Origin: Corynebacterium sp. MSK008 | GTDB taxonomy: Bacteria; Actinomycetota; Actinomycetes; Mycobacteriales; Mycobacteriaceae | Length of the DNA stretch: 64,000 nucleotides | Reading direction: 5' to 3' | Assembly: GCF_030232585.1 (NCBI RefSeq) | Contig: NZ_JASPJX010000002.1 | Location: 218,640-282,639, forward strand | Part shown: piece after piece, positions 18,478 to 26,113 of the stretch | How positions within the stretch are numbered: the stretch's first letter is position 1 | How the letters are laid out: each line of letters begins with the position of its first letter | Program-made: the position numbers and the translations under genes | Notes under the pieces: model-generated | The model's input: the letters and a program-made list of their open reading frames with translations, nothing else | Told to the model about the DNA's origin: nothing | Database searches by the model: none

Positions 18478-19080
18478 TTATATGATCCGGCGTTGCCGGG
18501 CTTCCTCCACGGCCGCGGTGCGGTTGTCCACCCCGAGTTTGGCGTAGATGTGGATCAGGTGCGTCTTCACCGTCGCCTGCGAGATGAACAGCTGCTGGGC
18601 GATCTCCTTGTTGGAGGCGCCGGTTTGCAGCGCGCGCAGCAGCTCAATCTCGCGCGCGGACAGCGCCTCGGCGGGGTTGACCAGCCGGTCCGCCAGCACG
18701 TTCGCCACCTGCGGGGAGAGCACCCTTTTGCCTTGCGACGCGCTCCGCACCGCCTCGTACAGCTCATCTTCCGGCGCGTCCTTGAGCAGGTAACCCATGG
18801 CGCCGGCCTCCACCGCGGCGACCACGTCCGCTTGGGTGTCGTAGGTGGTCAGGATCAGCACAGGCGGCCCGCCGGCGGCGACCAGGCGGCGCGTCAGCTC
18901 GATGCCGTCCGCGCCGGGCATCTGGATGTCGGAGACCACCACGTCCACACCCTCGGGCACCTCCGCGTCGCCGTCGGCGGCCTCGGCGACGACTTCCACG
19001 CCGTCAAAGGAATTGAGCACCGCGCGCAGGCCGGCGCGGACGACCGGATGGTCGTCGATAAGCATGACGCGAAGTGTCAT
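18478..19080 (-). CDS. chrA: NarL/LuxR-type response regulator (ChrA-like)
   Basis: 200 residues. A receiver domain carries phospho-acceptor Asp51 in VVVSDIQMPG and acidic DD at 9-10; the LuxR-type HTH at about 135-190 contains ALSAREIELLRALQTGASNKEIAQQL and TVKTHLIHIYAKLGV. Its ATG overlaps the kinase TGA by four bases. Kinase and regulator are divergent from an FtsX-ATPase exporter pair, which is the gene arrangement of the ChrSA haem-response system and HrtBA exporter in corynebacteria. The name rests on that synteny and on family type, not on a measured haem response. Confidence 0.75.
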   Translation of the reverse strand: MTLRVMLIDDHPVVRAGLRAVLNSFDGVEVVAEAADGDAEVPEGVDVVVSDIQMPGADGIELTRRLVAAGGPPVLILTTYDTQADVVAAVEAGAMGYLLKDAPEDELYEAVRSASQGKRVLSPQVANVLADRLVNPAEALSAREIELLRALQTGASNKEIAQQLFISQATVKTHLIHIYAKLGVDNRTAAVEEARQRRII

Positions 19081-20213
19081 TTCTCCTCCACAGGCAGGGT
19101 TGCGGCGAGGACGTTGCCCTCCACCGTGAGCTCGCCGCCGGCCTCCTCCACGCGGCCGCGCAGGCCCTTCAGGCCGTAGCCCTCGGGCCCGGTGATGCCG
19201 CGGCCGTTGTCGAAGACGTCGATGGTTGCGGTCGCACCAAGCCTATCCACGGTCACCACCGCCGACGAGGCACCAGCGTGGCGCACGATGTTGCTCAAGC
19301 CCTCCCGCACGACGCGCTCCGCCACCGACGCGCACGGTTCCGGCAGGTCAACGGCCTGGACGCGGACTTCGAGCTGCTCGCCGAGTGCGCGCTGGCGGTC
19401 CTGGGCGTGACGCGCCAGGCGCTCCAGCCGCACGGGCAACGTCTCGCGCTTCGGGGTTTGCGTGGTGGCGGAGTTCTCCGCCACGAAGCGGCGCGCCTCC
19501 GCCAAGTTGTCGGAGGCGGTGGAGCGGATCACGCCCAGCGTCTCCCGCGCCGGGTCCCCTTGGGCGAGCTGTTTGTCCATCGCCCGGCCCAGCAACACGA
19601 TGGAGCTCAAACCCTGCGCCATGGTGTCGTGCACCTCGCGCGCCAGGCGCGCCCGCTCCTCCGCCACACCCGCGGCGTGTTCGGCCTTCGCGGCCTCACG
19701 CTGGGCGGCCTTGAGGTCCTCGGCCATCTGCCGGTAGTGGTCCGCCTCCGCGCGCAGCGCCTGGTAGGCGTGCACGATGATCACCGCCAGCACGGTGCCG
19801 ATGGTGGGGCCGATGATCGCGCCGGGCCCGCCGCCCGGTGCGGTGGCGGAAAGCGCTACGGCCAGAAACGCCGCGGTGGCTGCGAGCTCCCACCAGGTGG
19901 TCAGCAGCACGCACGCCAGCATGACCAGCGGGAACTCCAGCCACACGAACTCGCCGGACATCTGCACCAGCCCCACCCACAGCGCCGCCACTACCGCCAG
20001 CCAGGCGTAGGGCGCCCACGCCGGGTAGTCCTTGCCATGGAAGTGCCATACGGTGCCGGCCATGTACACGCAGGCGAACGCCAGGGGCAGGGCAAGCGCG
20101 GTCACGGGTGCGTCGCTACGCAACTGCCCCACGAGCCCCACCGCCAGCAGCACGGCGACGAGCACGTGCAGGCTCACGCGCAGAAAATCGAGCAGGCGGG
20201 TGGTGGACAACAT
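19077..20213 (-). CDS. chrS: Sensor histidine kinase, HisKA_3 type (ChrS-like)
   Basis: 378 residues. Five or six membrane helices span residues 10-150, then a coiled linker rich in Ala and Glu, the dimerisation box REVHDTMAQGLSSIVLL with phospho-His195, and an HATPase domain with VREGLSNIVRHAGAS, VFDNGRGI and GYGLKGLRGRVEEAGGEL. The ABC exporter genes diverge from it across a 91-base gap holding a perfect palindrome. ChrS-type kinases sense haem through the membrane domain; that function is inferred from synteny. Confidence 0.75.
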   Translation of the reverse strand: MLSTTRLLDFLRVSLHVLVAVLLAVGLVGQLRSDAPVTALALPLAFACVYMAGTVWHFHGKDYPAWAPYAWLAVVAALWVGLVQMSGEFVWLEFPLVMLACVLLTTWWELAATAAFLAVALSATAPGGGPGAIIGPTIGTVLAVIIVHAYQALRAEADHYRQMAEDLKAAQREAAKAEHAAGVAEERARLAREVHDTMAQGLSSIVLLGRAMDKQLAQGDPARETLGVIRSTASDNLAEARRFVAENSATTQTPKRETLPVRLERLARHAQDRQRALGEQLEVRVQAVDLPEPCASVAERVVREGLSNIVRHAGASSAVVTVDRLGATATIDVFDNGRGITGPEGYGLKGLRGRVEEAGGELTVEGNVLAATLPVEEK

Positions 20214-20228
20214 GTGTCTGAGCGTAGA

Positions 20229-20244
20229 TCAACCGATCGGTTGA
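20229..20244. promoter_or_regulatory. 16-bp palindrome between chrS-like and hrtB-like genes, candidate operator
   Basis: TCAACCGATCGGTTGA is a perfect palindrome 15 bases upstream of the kinase start and 60 bases upstream of the permease start. It is the natural candidate for a response-regulator site controlling the divergent pair. No binding data. Confidence 0.5.
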
Positions 20245-20304
20245 CCGGGATTTCAACCGCCCGCGCGATGTGCTGAGGTGCAGGTCAACGGCAGGATTAA
20301 CACC

Positions 20305-21282
20305 ATGTTCGTAGGAATCAGAGAAATCACGTCAGCCAAGGGGCGCTTCGGGCTGATCGCAGGCACCGTGGCGCTGATTACGCTGCTGGTGGTCGTGCTC
20401 ACCGGACTGACCGCCGGCCTGGGCAAGCAAAACACGTCCGCGCTGGAGGCGCTGGACCCGCAATCGGTGGTCTTCCAGGACCCGGAAGACATCTCGTTCA
20501 CCACCTCCCGCGTCGAGTCGCGCGACGGGCTCACCCCGCTCGGCGCCAGCCAGATGCTCTTGACCAAGGACAACGGCGAGGACGCGGCCGTGGCCATCCT
20601 GTCGCTGCCGAAGGGCACCGAGCTTCCCGGAGGGCAGCAGCTTTCCGACGAAGCCGTGGCCGCTCCCTCCCTCGAAGTGAGCGAGGGCGAGACCGTGACC
20701 GTCGCCGGCAACGACATCACCGTCGGCGCGACCGGCGAGGACCTGGCGTTCTCCCACTCCCCCGTCCTGTGGGTGCCCACCGAGTTCTGGCAGGCCGCCA
20801 TGCACACCGACGCCGACGGCTCGGTGCTGCTGGCGGACCACGACGTCGACGGCGGGGTGAGCCTGAAAGAGGCCTTCGACGGCCTGCCGGCGTACTCCTC
20901 GGAGCAGGGTTCGCTGAAGCTCATCCAGGGCTTCCTCTACGCCATCGCCGCGCTGGTGATCATCGCCTTCCTCACCGTGTGGACGATGCAGCGCACCCGC
21001 GACCTGGCCATCCTGAAGGCCATCGGCGCGTCCAACTCCTACCTGCTCAAGGACGCCCTCGGCCAGGCCGCGGTCATCCTGGGCATCGGCGCGCTCATCG
21101 GCGGCGTCGCGGCGTTCGGCCTGGGCCTGCTCATGCAGAGCGGCGCACCGTTCTCGCTGACCGCGCTCACCGCGATCGCTCCCCCGGTTGTCATCTGGGC
21201 GCTGGGCATGGTCGGCGCCCTGATCGCCACCCGTTCCATCTCGAAAGTTAACCCTCAGGCGGCTCTTGGAGGTGTCGCATAA
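20305..21282 (+). CDS. hrtB: FtsX-like ABC permease (HrtB-like haem exporter)
   Basis: 325 residues, one N-terminal membrane helix (residues 17-39), a 190-residue extracellular domain, and three C-terminal helices. The FtsX/MacB-type hinge WTMQRTRDLAILKAIGASNSYLLKDALGQAAVI precedes the second helix. This 1+3 layout matches HrtB, the permease of haem exporters. The ATG at 20305 is favoured over an earlier one because the conserved MFVGIREI begins there. The stop overlaps the ATPase start (TAATG). Expression is probably induced through the divergent two-component system. Confidence 0.8.
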   Translation: MFVGIREITSAKGRFGLIAGTVALITLLVVVLTGLTAGLGKQNTSALEALDPQSVVFQDPEDISFTTSRVESRDGLTPLGASQMLLTKDNGEDAAVAILSLPKGTELPGGQQLSDEAVAAPSLEVSEGETVTVAGNDITVGATGEDLAFSHSPVLWVPTEFWQAAMHTDADGSVLLADHDVDGGVSLKEAFDGLPAYSSEQGSLKLIQGFLYAIAALVIIAFLTVWTMQRTRDLAILKAIGASNSYLLKDALGQAAVILGIGALIGGVAAFGLGLLMQSGAPFSLTALTAIAPPVVIWALGMVGALIATRSISKVNPQAALGGVA

Positions 21283-21923
21283 TGCTCGAACTCAACGATG
21301 TCACCGTCGCATTCAAGGACGGCCAGGAAATGCGTACAGTGCTGGACCACCTGGAGTTCACCGCCAAGCCCGGCGAGATGACCTTCATCGTCGGCGAGTC
21401 CGGTTCCGGCAAGTCCACCCTGCTCTCCGTGGCCGCCGGCCTGATCACGCCGGACTCCGGCACCGCCAAGCTCAACGGCGAGACCGTGGACAACGATGTG
21501 CGCCGCGACAAGATCGGCATGATCTTCCAGCAGGCCAACCTCATCGCCGCGCTGAACGTGCGCGACCAGCTGCTGGTCACCGACCACATCCGGGGCATCA
21601 AACCCCGGAAGGAGAGGGCGGAGGAACTGCTGGCCACCGTCGGACTGGAGGGGCTGGGCGACCGCCGCATCGGCGAGATGTCCGGTGGCCAGCGCCAGCG
21701 CGTCGGCATCGCGCGTGCGCTCATGGGCGAGCCGTCGCTTCTGCTTGCGGACGAGCCCACCGCCGCCCTCGACGCCGACCGCTCCCAGGAGATCGTGACG
21801 CTGCTGCGCGAGCTCACCACCGAGCGAAACATCGCCTGCGGCTTTGTCACCCACGACCGCTCGCTGATCGAGAGCAGCGACGAAGTTTTCGAACTCGGCG
21901 TCAACGCCCCCGCCTACGCCTAA
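21282..21923 (+). CDS. hrtA: ABC transporter ATPase (HrtA-like)
   Basis: 213 residues. Walker A GESGSGKST at residues 38-46, Q-loop IFQQANLIAAL, signature SGGQRQRVGIARAL, Walker B LLLADEPTAALD, and H-loop CGFVTHDR. It belongs to the LolD/MacB/HrtA group that partners FtsX-like permeases. Overlaps the permease gene by one base, so it is translationally coupled to it. Energises export of haem or another hydrophobic toxin at the membrane. Confidence 0.85.
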   Translation: MLELNDVTVAFKDGQEMRTVLDHLEFTAKPGEMTFIVGESGSGKSTLLSVAAGLITPDSGTAKLNGETVDNDVRRDKIGMIFQQANLIAALNVRDQLLVTDHIRGIKPRKERAEELLATVGLEGLGDRRIGEMSGGQRQRVGIARALMGEPSLLLADEPTAALDADRSQEIVTLLRELTTERNIACGFVTHDRSLIESSDEVFELGVNAPAYA

Positions 21924-21933
21924 ACTGGCGCGC

Positions 21934-22440
21934 GTGTTCTACTGCGCCCCCGGCCCCGCCCCGCTCGACCCCGCCCTGCTGGCCAGGGAGATCGAGCGCA
22001 GGGCGGGGCTTTCATCGTGCGGGCCCCAGGTGCGCGCTCTTCCGCAGGTGCCTGACGACGCCCTGGTGGCCGGCGATGGCTATTGGCTGGCGGGGCGGAG
22101 TGTCGTCGATAAGCTGCACGCTTTGGATCGCAACGTGGTCGCGTACGCGGTCGGCGAGGCGTTCATTGTGACCTCGCTGCAGGAGATGGGCGCGACGATG
22201 CTGAGGAGCCGCGACCTCGTGCGCGTCCCGCACGGCATCTTCCGCGTGCCCGAGTGGGGCCAGCGCACGTTCGTCGCCGGCGAGACCGCGGAGTTTCTGC
22301 GCGGCTACCTGGAGCTGGAGGCCGCCGGGCGGTTCGTGGAACCCGCGCGCTACCGCAGAAGGGACCGCGAGCGGGTGGCCATGACGGTAAACGCCAACGC
22401 GCCGAGCACAGCCGTGGACAGCAACGTGCCGCCCAAGTAA
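21934..22440 (+). CDS. Hypothetical protein downstream of hrtA
   Basis: 168 residues from a GTG 10 bases after the ATPase stop, so probably in the same transcript. No signal peptide or membrane helix. A hydrophobic strand-rich middle (VVAYAVGEAFIVTSLQEMGATML) is followed by a basic segment EPARYRRRDRERVAM. The last 30 residues overlap the convergent MFS gene by 91 bases, unusual for this genome, so the true C-terminus or the gene itself is uncertain. At 22105-22114 it carries the GTCGATARGC motif in frame (Val-Asp-Lys-Leu). I do not recognise a family. Confidence 0.5.
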   Translation: MFYCAPGPAPLDPALLAREIERRAGLSSCGPQVRALPQVPDDALVAGDGYWLAGRSVVDKLHALDRNVVAYAVGEAFIVTSLQEMGATMLRSRDLVRVPHGIFRVPEWGQRTFVAGETAEFLRGYLELEAAGRFVEPARYRRRDRERVAMTVNANAPSTAVDSNVPPK

Positions 22441-23525
22441 CCCAAGTCCACCGTGGCCGCGCCCAACGCCGAGCCCGAGGCGATGCCCACCTGGAACGTG
22501 ACCACGTACACCGAGCTGGCCAAATCCTGGTTGCGTTGGCCCGCGAAGAGGAAGATCGTGGTGGCCACCGTGGGCAGCGCGCCCGCGGCGATGCCGAAGA
22601 CCACGATCACCGCGAACATGCCGGCACCCGTGTTGTAGTGCAGCGCCAAAAGGCCCGCGATGCCGGAGGCCACCAGCGTGGCCGTGGCAATGCCGTTGAG
22701 GCGGATCATGCGCGCATCCACCAGGCGGCCCGACAGGGTCACACCGACCAGGCCGGCGATGCCGTACAGCGCCACGCCGTAGGGCACGAAGCGGTGGCCG
22801 GCCGTGGCCTCGATGAGCAGCGCCAGGTAGGTGAAGGTGACAAAGATCGCCATGACAGCCAGCACTAGGTAGATGACCAAAGGCGGGATGGCCGACTTCG
22901 TCGCCTGCGCGCCGGTCTGCTGCGCCGGCGGCTTGGCGGGCAGGCTGGGCAGGGAAATCACCAGCATCACCAGGGCACCCACCACCGCGGCACCCAGCAC
23001 CCAGGTGGAGGCGCGCCAGCCAATCGCAGAACCCAGCGCCGTAGTCAGCGGCGAGCCGATCACCATCGACAGCGTGGAGCCGAACGACACCGCGGCGACC
23101 GCCTTGCCCATCTGCCCCGGCGGCGCGATACGCGCCGCGACCGGGTTGACCAGCGACCAGAACAACCCGTGGGTAAACGCCGCCGTCACACGGCCCGCCA
23201 CCAGCGTGGCGTAGCTCGTGGCCGTGGCCTGCAAGACAATGCCTCCCAGCAGAAACACCAAGGTGGCGATCAGGAGGTAGCGCCTGTTCGCTTTCCGCGT
23301 GACGTGCATCAGCGGGATAGTCACCACCGCGACCAGACCGGCGTAGACGCTCATGAGCAGGCCAATCTGGCCCTCAGAAACGTTGAGGTCCCGCGCCATC
23401 GGTGAGATCAGGCCGATGGCGAACATCTCGAACGTGACGTACACGAACGCAGCGAAGCTCATCGCCGTCAGCGGGACGACGGGGAACTTCGCTGTTTGCC
23501 GTGGAGATTGCTGGGAGTTGTGCAC
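22350..23525 (-). CDS. MFS transporter, DHA1 sugar/drug efflux type
   Basis: 391 residues with 12 predicted helices. The MFS motif A loop is MHVTRKANRRYLL after helix 2, and the N-terminus MSFAAFVYVTFEMFAIGLISPMARDL resembles AraJ/SotB-type efflux proteins. Export of sugars or small drugs is likely; substrate not determinable. Starts at GTG 23525, the only start ahead of the first helix. It lies 15 bases downstream of the surface protein stop and may be co-transcribed with it. Confidence 0.82.
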   Translation of the reverse strand: MHNSQQSPRQTAKFPVVPLTAMSFAAFVYVTFEMFAIGLISPMARDLNVSEGQIGLLMSVYAGLVAVVTIPLMHVTRKANRRYLLIATLVFLLGGIVLQATATSYATLVAGRVTAAFTHGLFWSLVNPVAARIAPPGQMGKAVAAVSFGSTLSMVIGSPLTTALGSAIGWRASTWVLGAAVVGALVMLVISLPSLPAKPPAQQTGAQATKSAIPPLVIYLVLAVMAIFVTFTYLALLIEATAGHRFVPYGVALYGIAGLVGVTLSGRLVDARMIRLNGIATATLVASGIAGLLALHYNTGAGMFAVIVVFGIAAGALPTVATTIFLFAGQRNQDLASSVYVVTFQVGIASGSALGAATVDLGYLGGTLLSTAVLGALAFTVMATRSRSLLR

Positions 23526-23540
23526 CGAGCCAAGATACGG

Positions 23541-24575
23541 CTACGGGTTGGACAGCGCAAACGCTGCACCAGCAGCGCCGAGGGCGAGCAGGATCGCCAC
23601 GATCACGCCGATGATCACACCCGTGCTCGCGGACGAACCGCCGGACGCGGCTTCCATGGTCTGCTCAGCCCTGTGGGTGGTCTGGGAAACCGAGATGTTG
23701 GTCATCCTGCTGGTGGTCACCGAAGTGGTGACGTTGCCGTTGGTGACCGTGTGAGTCACAGAGTCATTGCTCTTGCCAGGCTGCTGAGTCGGGGCCGTGT
23801 AGGTGCCCGTTGCCGGCGTGGTGGACGGGGTGTCCGGGTTTGGGCCGTCGGTAGGCAAAAGTGCGTTGCCGCCACCTGCAGCGCAGGTCTTGCGGGCGTC
23901 CTCGAACGCCACCATCAACCTGGCTACACGACGAGCCTGCTGCACATCCGGAAGCTCTTCGTACGCGTCAACCCACGCCTCCACCTGGTCTTTCGGCATC
24001 GCCGGGTATTCGCGAGACTGCTGCTCAACCAACCCGTCACGCTCCGGGATCAGCGCAAACTCCGCGAAGCCGTCGCGGGCAGGCACGGTGATATCGCCGG
24101 TCTTCACCGCGTTGTCGATAATCTCCCAGTACTTGGTCATGTCGAACGCCTGGTGGTCACTGACCGCCACGGAGTTCCACACCTGAGTGAAGTACACACG
24201 GGAAGAATCGATGTCTGCGCCAGTATCCTCCGCGACCCGCTGCGCCCACATCTCAATGTTGGCGTCGAGGTTGCTGTTGAAGTAGGTCACGTAAGAACCG
24301 TGATACAACTCCATGAATGGCGCGACCGTTTCCGGAGCAGTCGGGTACAGCTTTTCAAACGCAGACGCCCACCGCGCCCGCTCATCCGTAGCGCCGACAC
24401 CGACACTTCGGTCGAGCGAGTCGATGTACTTGCGTTCAGCGTCATTCACCTTCAGCGAGCACACGCCATCGCTGGGCTCCCCCACGGTAGCTGCACCGGC
24501 GGAAGGCACAACACATGCGGCCGCTGCAGTTGCGACTGCGCATGTGAGCGCTGCGATCCTCCGATTTTTAAACAC
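23541..24575 (-). CDS. Secreted surface protein with C-terminal membrane anchor
   Basis: 344 residues. A signal peptide occupies residues 1-29 (KNRR, hydrophobic Ala-rich core, AGA-A). The exported domain of about 200 residues is helical with an early CSLKVNDAERKYIDSL and a later EDARKTCAAGG cysteine, then a Thr/Ser/Pro-rich stalk of about 80 residues (TPSTTPATGTYTAPTQQ and following). One membrane helix lies at 313-338 and ends ALSNP with no LPXTG signal. It looks like a membrane-tethered cell-envelope protein. No family recognised. Confidence 0.75.
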   Translation of the reverse strand: MFKNRRIAALTCAVATAAAACVVPSAGAATVGEPSDGVCSLKVNDAERKYIDSLDRSVGVGATDERARWASAFEKLYPTAPETVAPFMELYHGSYVTYFNSNLDANIEMWAQRVAEDTGADIDSSRVYFTQVWNSVAVSDHQAFDMTKYWEIIDNAVKTGDITVPARDGFAEFALIPERDGLVEQQSREYPAMPKDQVEAWVDAYEELPDVQQARRVARLMVAFEDARKTCAAGGGNALLPTDGPNPDTPSTTPATGTYTAPTQQPGKSNDSVTHTVTNGNVTTSVTTSRMTNISVSQTTHRAEQTMEAASGGSSASTGVIIGVIVAILLALGAAGAAFALSNP

Positions 24576-25156
24576 ACCGATAGCGTATCGCAGAGGGACA
24601 ACAATTCAGCATCCGGAATAGGGGTGACGTGGCTCTCTTAAACGGCCCGGGCCGTTTAAATTCGGGGAACATGCAGGTTGCTGGAACGTTAACACAACTT
24701 TCTAAGCAAAATAAAAGGTTGACTGTGGGGTCAGGTAGGCCCTTTAAGGGGCATTTTCGCTCGTTACTGGGCTAAATGACACGAGTGTAATTTAAAGGTA
24801 TTGACGTTTGTTATGCAGTTGGGGTGTTTGCTGGGGCGCTCTCCTCTACCGTTCTCTACCGTTCTCTACCGTTCTCGCGGTTCGCGCCAGGACGTCGGGG
24901 GCTGTACGGGCAGTTTCCAGCTACAAGGATCCAGCTATTCGGCGAAAAACGGCGATTCACGAGGTCTAGATAGCTGGATCCGTGGTTTTGGGGGCGGGTG
25001 GCTGCCTGATGGGGCGACGGCCGTGGCAGTGTTTTTGGTGTCAGCCCGAGCTTGCGGACTCCGCATTGCGGACAACTGGGGGCGACCAACTATTGGTTAC
25101 GGACAAGCGATTGACGCGGGCCACGCGGGCCACGGGGGCAAGAACCGAAAAGCCGC
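24576..25156. other. AT-richer intergenic region with palindrome, tandem repeat and inverted repeats
   Basis: 581 bases without a gene I trust. It contains a perfect 22-bp palindrome at 24638-24659 centred on CCCGGG, three tandem copies of CTCTACCGTT at 24844-24873, the inverted pair GGATCCAGCTA (24927-24937) and TAGCTGGATCC (24971-24981) enclosing 33 bases, and the short intergenic repeat at 25052-25108. A small RNA is possible but not shown. Confidence 0.6.
25052..25108. repeat. Short intergenic repeat, copy 2 (TTGCGGACTCCGC type)
   Basis: Matches 7745-7801. It contains TTGCGGACTCCGC, a second TTGCGGACAA, and the ACCAA/TTGGT hairpin with loop CTA. It lies just beyond the stop of the flavoprotein gene. 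Confidence 0.65.
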
Positions 25157-26113
25157 CTAGACCTCGCCCGCGATGCGCCGGGCGATGTCGCGGGCGAAAG
25201 GGCTGACCCCGCCGATGGTTCCGGCGCCCGGGCCGTTGAGCGAGTCGAAGCCCAGAACGTACAGGCCGGGCGTGTCCAGGCCACGCTCCAGACCGCGGAT
25301 GGGCGACAGGGCGGGACGGAAGCCGGTGGCCCAGATCAGCGCGTCGAAATCCGACAGCTCGTCCAACGACCCGACCATGGGTTCGGCGTCCAGCAGGTCG
25401 AGTGATCGGGCCCGGCGAACCTCGGGGACGACCACGATGTCGCCGCCGAAGTCGGCGCCTCCGGGGTCGTCCTCGCCGCGTGAGATGGCGACAAAGCGCT
25501 CGCGGTTGCGGCGGAAAAGCTGCTCGCCGTCGACATCCTCGGGCATGAACGCGGGCGGCCGGCGGGTGAACCATTGCACGTCCACTCCGCCGAGTGCGAG
25601 GTCGGCGACGATCTGCGCACCGGAGTTTCCGCCCCCGACGACAGCGACTCGCTGACCGGCGAAATCCTCCGGCCGCCGGTAGTGGGCGGAGTGCAGCTGC
25701 TGCCCCGCGAACGTCCCGGGCACGAACGGGACAAAGGGTGCGGACCAGATGCCGGTGGCCATCACAACGTTTCGTGCGGAGTGGCCGTTGAGGTGGAAGG
25801 CGGAGCCGTCATGAAGCACGTGTTTGACGCGCTCACCTCGGCGGATGGGCAGGTCGTAGCGCTGCTCGTAGTCGGACAAATACTTAACGACGTGGTCGCG
25901 CGGCGGGTACCCGTCGTAGTGGGGCATGGGCCAGCCGGGCAGGTTGGAAAACTCTGCGCGGGAGAACAGTGTGAGCGCGTCCCAGTAGTGCGGCCACGCC
26001 CCGCCGGGCTCGTCGGAGGCATCCAGCACAACAAACGAAGCGCCGTATTTGCGCAGGTAGTACGACACGGCCAGCCCGGATTGGCCGGCACCGACAACGA
26101 CGGCGTCAAGCAT
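25157..26113 (-). CDS. Flavin-dependent monooxygenase / FAD-NAD(P) oxidoreductase
   Basis: 318 residues. FAD-binding GAGQSGLAVSYYL lies at residues 8-20, a second Rossmann motif VVGGGNSGAQIVADLA near 150, and an ATGFRP motif near 265. The DEPGGAWPHYWDALTLFSRAEFSNLPGWPMP segment is typical of CzcO/YpdA-like flavin monooxygenases. Cytosolic, uses FAD and NADPH, substrate unknown. Its ATG overlaps the following NAD(P)HX repair gene by 8 bases, implying a shared transcript from the direction of 28.5 kb. Confidence 0.85.
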   Translation of the reverse strand: MLDAVVVGAGQSGLAVSYYLRKYGASFVVLDASDEPGGAWPHYWDALTLFSRAEFSNLPGWPMPHYDGYPPRDHVVKYLSDYEQRYDLPIRRGERVKHVLHDGSAFHLNGHSARNVVMATGIWSAPFVPFVPGTFAGQQLHSAHYRRPEDFAGQRVAVVGGGNSGAQIVADLALGGVDVQWFTRRPPAFMPEDVDGEQLFRRNRERFVAISRGEDDPGGADFGGDIVVVPEVRRARSLDLLDAEPMVGSLDELSDFDALIWATGFRPALSPIRGLERGLDTPGLYVLGFDSLNGPGAGTIGGVSPFARDIARRIAGEV

